From Sulfurimonas sp. (GTDB lineage Bacteria > Campylobacterota > Campylobacteria > Campylobacterales > Sulfurimonadaceae), in NCBI RefSeq assembly GCF_019429335.1, contig NZ_JAHYJB010000011.1, positions 1-53,007 on the forward strand: 53,007 nt of DNA, written 5' to 3'. The notes beneath the pieces were generated by a model. That model was given only the letters and a program-made list of their open reading frames with translations, did not search any database and was not told the DNA's origin. Within the stretch, counting starts at the first letter, position 1, and each line of letters starts with the position of its first letter. The position numbers and the translations under genes are program-made. This document shows, one piece after another, positions 52,505 through 53,007 of this stretch.

Positions 52505-52601
52505 TTACTTTGTTCCTTTTATTCCCGTTCTCATCAAAACTTACGACATGTAGAAATAGTTTTTTTATAGTCTCTTCATTAATAACTGATATTTTATGCA
52601 T
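52497..52601 (-). CDS. Possible small upstream protein
   Basis: A 34-codon frame (MHKISVINEETIKKLFLHVV...) with AGGA six bases before the ATG. It ends eight bases inside the RhuM-PLD gene, as coupled genes do. It has no recognisable family and may be a leader peptide or the remnant of a larger gene. Confidence 0.35.
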   Translation of the reverse strand: MHKISVINEETIKKLFLHVVSFDENGNKRNKVNG

Positions 52602-52695
52602 AACCAATCCTAGATACTTTTATTTATCATGGCGTAAAAATAAAAATTCATTTAAAAATATGACATTTTGCAATGATTTTTTCTATATGTAGTAA

Positions 52696-52717
52696 AAAGT
52701 GAAACTCTGACCCGCTT
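52696..52717 (+). repeat. Element-end motif, copy C
   Basis: Matches copies A (22030-22051) and B (23154-23175) at 21 of 22 bases. The similarity to copy A extends to the left for a few more bases (AGTAAAAAGT). It directly joins the truncated cobB start at about 52722. Confidence 0.75.
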
Positions 52718-52723
52718 TATCCA

Positions 52724-52775
52724 TTCCCGACTCAGCGCTTATTCCCGCACCGCTTAAAATCAAAACTTTTGCCAT
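52724..52775 (-). pseudogene. N-terminal fragment of a sirtuin gene (cobB, copy A)
   Basis: The frame encodes MAKVLILSGAGISAES plus one or two residues and then runs into the element-end motif and stops. This and its upstream flank (to 52806) match 50572-50655 at about 80 of 84 positions, including the end of an upstream RhuM-like gene (KIKV then stop). It is the missing front of the sirtuin gene whose tail is at 48144-48380; the middle ~140 codons are gone. Confidence 0.9.
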
Positions 52776-52786
52776 CTGTTTTTCTC

Positions 52787-52820
52787 CATCAGACCTTAAT
52801 TTTTAATGCCTTTATATCTT
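52787..52820 (-). pseudogene. End fragment of a RhuM-like gene
   Basis: A short frame reading DIKALKIKV then stop sits just upstream of the cobB fragment, at the same place as the end of RhuM (MLKIKV then stop) upstream of the complete cobB. It suggests that copy A of cobB also followed a RhuM-like gene. Confidence 0.4.
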
Positions 52821-52824
52821 TTAT

Positions 52825-52900
52825 TTATTGAGACCACTTATTAATATCTTTAAAAATTTCATCATTGTTAAAATCATAAACTGCAAAAAACGGTTCAAAT
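52825..52900 (-). pseudogene. C-terminal fragment of unknown gene
   Basis: A frame entering from the repeat array reads RFEPFFAVYDFNNDEIFKDI and ends NKWSQ then stop (52825-52827). Composition looks like a genuine protein end, cut off by the repeat array. I do not recognise it. Confidence 0.35.
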
Positions 52901-52996
52901 CGGACACTAATGTCGGTTGAGTTCGGACAGTGATGTCGGTTCTAATCGGACAGTGGTGTCGGAAATGATTCGGACACTTTGGAGTAAAAACCGACA
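52901..52996. repeat. IS21-like terminal repeat array
   Basis: Three near-palindromic units of the form CGGACA-N4-TGTCGG begin at 52901, 52924 and 52947 (period 23), followed by CGGACA at 52971 and CCGACA at 52991-52996. Read from the right end the sequence begins TGTCGGTTTTTACTCC. This pattern of a terminal TGTCGG with regularly spaced internal copies is that of IS21-family ends, where they bind the transposase. No istA/istB genes are inside the window. Confidence 0.6.
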
Positions 52997-53007
52997 CTTA
53001 AGTTTAA

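Noticed and set aside
52510-52692. Plus-strand frame upstream of the RhuM-PLD gene
   Set aside because: It is antisense to the small leftward frame and the promoter region; no ribosome site or plausible protein composition.
52901-52996. Regular repeats could be a CRISPR array
   Set aside because: Units are only 16 bp with 7-8-bp spacers and near-palindromic; spacing is far too short for CRISPR and fits transposase-binding repeats.
1-53007. Prophage or integrative element covering a large part of the window
   Set aside because: No integrase, capsid, portal or conjugation genes are seen; accessory DNA is limited to two patches of a few kilobases.

Overview
The window is a low-GC chromosomal segment of a Campylobacterota (epsilonproteobacterial) bacterium, most like Sulfurimonas or a close relative. 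This rests on gene content and order: the yceD-rpmF-plsX-fabH lipid/ribosome cluster beside ndk, a 2[4Fe-4S] ferredoxin and metK; gmk-tatA-argS; murG next to ftsW; rpsB-tsf; a UbiA-type menaquinone prenyltransferase; a five-haem periplasmic cytochrome; and many c-di-GMP signalling proteins. No tRNA, rRNA or CRISPR array was recognised.

Layout. 0.3-4.1 kb: DoxX membrane protein and small partner, a DEAD-box RNA helicase with a structured leader, a broken KdpE-like response regulator, a YdhR-like and a HIT protein. 4.2-9.9 kb: fatty-acid/phospholipid initiation genes with L32, ndk, ferredoxin, metK and a 2-Cys peroxiredoxin. 10-21.4 kb: a periplasmic-sensor HD-GYP protein, a PIF1-like helicase, a REC-REC-GGDEF protein, a tight MoxR-AAA+/VWA/BRCT-repeat operon, nhaA, a five-haem cytochrome and a dipeptide epimerase. 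21.4-24.9 kb: an accessory patch with a decayed RAYT-type transposase, element-end repeats, two small envelope proteins and an antitoxin-toxin-RhuM operon. 24.9-46 kb: mostly core genes (DUF819 transporter, amidase, exonuclease, NhaC-type antiporter, L,D-transpeptidase, argS, tatA, gmk, a very acidic receiver-like protein, fliR, lolD-like ATPase, NDH-2-like oxidoreductase, tsf, rpsB, bcp, cytochrome b, DUF420, dedA, murG, ftsW, ubiA).

46-53 kb is a rearranged region and the most interesting part. miaA is followed by a DAACS symporter gene. Then come the 3' third of a sirtuin gene, a second copy of the miaA 3' end (a 70-bp perfect direct repeat), a PAS-GGDEF gene, an XRE-like regulator, a complete sirtuin gene, two overlapping RhuM-family genes (one with a phospholipase-D-like C-terminus), and finally the first 17 codons of the broken sirtuin gene. 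The simplest reading is that about 4.3 kb from a diverged version of the same miaA-cobB locus was inserted into the resident cobB. The left joint shows short sequence similarity and the right joint is an element-end motif also found twice in the 22-23 kb patch. The last 110 bp hold regularly spaced CGGACA/TGTCGG repeats like an IS21-family end.

Other signals: the palindrome TACATGTA is strongly over-represented; a dispersed two-hairpin repeat shows compensatory changes between its copies; a 111-bp imperfect palindrome lies downstream of fabH; and the NhaC-type gene seems to have lost one base at its coupled start codon. Three RhuM genes, one toxin-antitoxin pair and a sirtuin suggest mobile or defence-related cargo, but function is inferred from context only.
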